Source: CAZELM01 sp964512995 (lineage in GTDB: Bacteria > CSSED10-310). From it: a stretch of DNA of 64,000 nucleotides. The DNA lies in contig CAZELM010000006.1 in assembly GCA_964512995.1 (NCBI GenBank), positions 62,001 through 126,000 of the forward strand, written 5' to 3'. A program made the translations under genes and the position numbers. How positions within the stretch are numbered: the first letter of the stretch is position 1; each line of letters starts with the position of its first letter. Positions 63,432-64,000 of the stretch are shown in pieces. The notes below the pieces were generated by a model that saw nothing but the letters and a program-made list of their open reading frames with translations, made no database searches and was not told where the DNA came from.

Positions 63432-63502
63432 ATCCGTGTGAATTCGTGTTCATCTGTGGTTTATTTTTTTCAACCACGGAAGGACACAGATAGACACGGA
63501 TA
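63432..63502. repeat. Inverted repeat of the ACCACGGAT/ACACGGATA family
   Basis: The left arm (63432-63461, ATCCGTGTGAATTCGTGTTC and onward) mirrors the right arm (63472-63502, AACCACGGAAGGACACAGAT and onward) across a TATTTTTTTC loop. Same family as at 17196-17270 and 33.2-33.5 kb. Confidence 0.82.
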
Positions 63503-63548
63503 AGGTGAAGGAGATGCTGACGGAGAATCTTGGGTTTTTATTATCGGT

Positions 63549-64000
63549 CTAATGAGAACGGGTACGGAGTGCCTTTACGACATTTCGGATTTTGTGTTCA
63601 ACCGGGAACGCCCAGCAATCCAGAGACAGCCGGAAATGAAAAATAAGCCGGAGCAGTGCATGAAAGAGCTTTGCGGGGCGTGATTCACGGATGTACCGGC
63701 GGTTGTAATGGATCGGTCCGATGAAGTTGACATAATCGATGAGGTCGCGATCATCGGGATTGATCCAGAGGAGCTGCTGATCACCGGTCCAGCCTTCTTC
63801 GGTAAACGTCTGGTTCGCCCATTCGGATAACGACGAAGGCTCCTGTAATCCATGCGCCAGCGCTTTCCGATACAGGAGCGATCCGGGATAGGGTCTGAAA
63901 ATCTGTGGTCCGATGAAATAAAAATCACGTGACATCCGCCGCAGCTTTTCCATCAGATGGAGTGTTCTGATCAGGTCGCTCCGGCGTTCACCCGGGATGG
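63549..64000 (-). CDS. Radical SAM protein, C-terminal part (runs off the right edge)
   Basis: The frame is open to the window edge. The visible piece ends a radical SAM barrel: GERRSDLIRTLHLMEKL is the typical strand-helix before the last repeat (compare GETxxDxxxTL), and IGPQIFRPYPGSLLYRKAL is the usual F-x-P-x-PGT/S-x-L segment. The remaining 100 residues form a C-terminal domain with many aromatics and a basic end. The CxxxCxxC iron-sulfur motif lies outside the window. Cobalamin-binding B12/radical SAM enzymes end like this, so a methyltransferase-type enzyme is likely. Confidence 0.8.
   Translation of the reverse strand, partial: IPGERRSDLIRTLHLMEKLRRMSRDFYFIGPQIFRPYPGSLLYRKALAHGLQEPSSLSEWANQTFTEEGWTGDQQLLWINPDDRDLIDYVNFIGPIHYNRRYIRESRPAKLFHALLRLIFHFRLSLDCWAFPVEHKIRNVVKALRTRSH

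Noticed and set aside
1..64000. tRNA, rRNA or riboswitch
   Set aside because: No tRNA arm sequence pattern, rRNA segment or known riboswitch core was recognised by eye; a covariance search could still find one.

Overview
The window looks like chromosomal DNA from an uncultured Gram-negative bacterium with a delta-proteobacterium-like gene complement. Three things point that way. First, an F1 ATP synthase operon (b'/b, delta, alpha, gamma, beta, epsilon) lacks the a and c subunits and lies directly behind parA-parB, an order I recall from Geobacter-type genomes. Second, there is a PATAN(DUF4388)-DnaJ-TPR protein, an ECF sigma/anti-sigma pair, a PknK-like kinase, and lipoprotein and Tat-type signals. 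Third, there are two parS sites of the TGTTCCACGTGGAACA type. The phylum cannot be fixed from the sequence alone. I recognised no rRNA, tRNA or CRISPR array and no complete insertion sequence.

Layout. 0-5 kb: start of a metallopeptidase-like gene, an SH3 lipoprotein, an alpha/beta-hydrolase-like protein without its nucleophile, a small membrane protein and the PATAN-DnaJ-TPR protein. 5-13 kb: ATP synthase F1 operon and parAB, all on the minus strand, with unusual b and alpha subunits. 13-16.4 kb: acetyl-CoA synthetase, acyl carrier protein and a Kbl-type alpha-oxoamine synthase. 16.4-17.4 kb: non-coding region bounded by the two parS sites and containing a dispersed inverted-repeat element. 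17.4-26.3 kb: minus-strand genes for a Tat/MBL-fold lipoprotein, a coiled-coil protein, a 1233-residue kinase/ATPase, a class II aldolase, a bactofilin-like membrane protein and an ECF sigma/anti-sigma pair. 26.4-31.6 kb: a variant GalT and an unrecognised large P-loop ATPase, convergent on a terminator hairpin.

32-42.6 kb is an accessory, surface-oriented region: a secreted thioredoxin-like protein and a secreted beta-helix protein that share a C-terminal domain behind a Pro-Thr linker, a methyltransferase, a three-part fusion (multi-TM GT-C-like, formylglycine-generating-enzyme-like and GH43-like domains) and a DUF2079 protein. Tandem and inverted repeats lie between them. 42.6-50 kb is more GC-rich and encodes AddA, AddB and a LUD protein. 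50-57 kb is one 2249-residue DnaQ-RecQ-UvrD fusion whose start overlaps the end of a transposase fragment. 57-58.7 kb holds gene remnants and an AT-rich VapBC module. 58.7-63.3 kb is a four-gene minus-strand operon (TPR/DUF1841-like, zinc-ribbon OB-fold, TctA-like permease, YdjM-like). The window ends in the C-terminal part of a radical SAM gene.

Common themes: energy and chromosome segregation genes occupy the left third, signal transduction the middle, cell-surface and glycan functions the accessory segment, and DNA break repair or defence the right third (AddAB plus the giant helicase).
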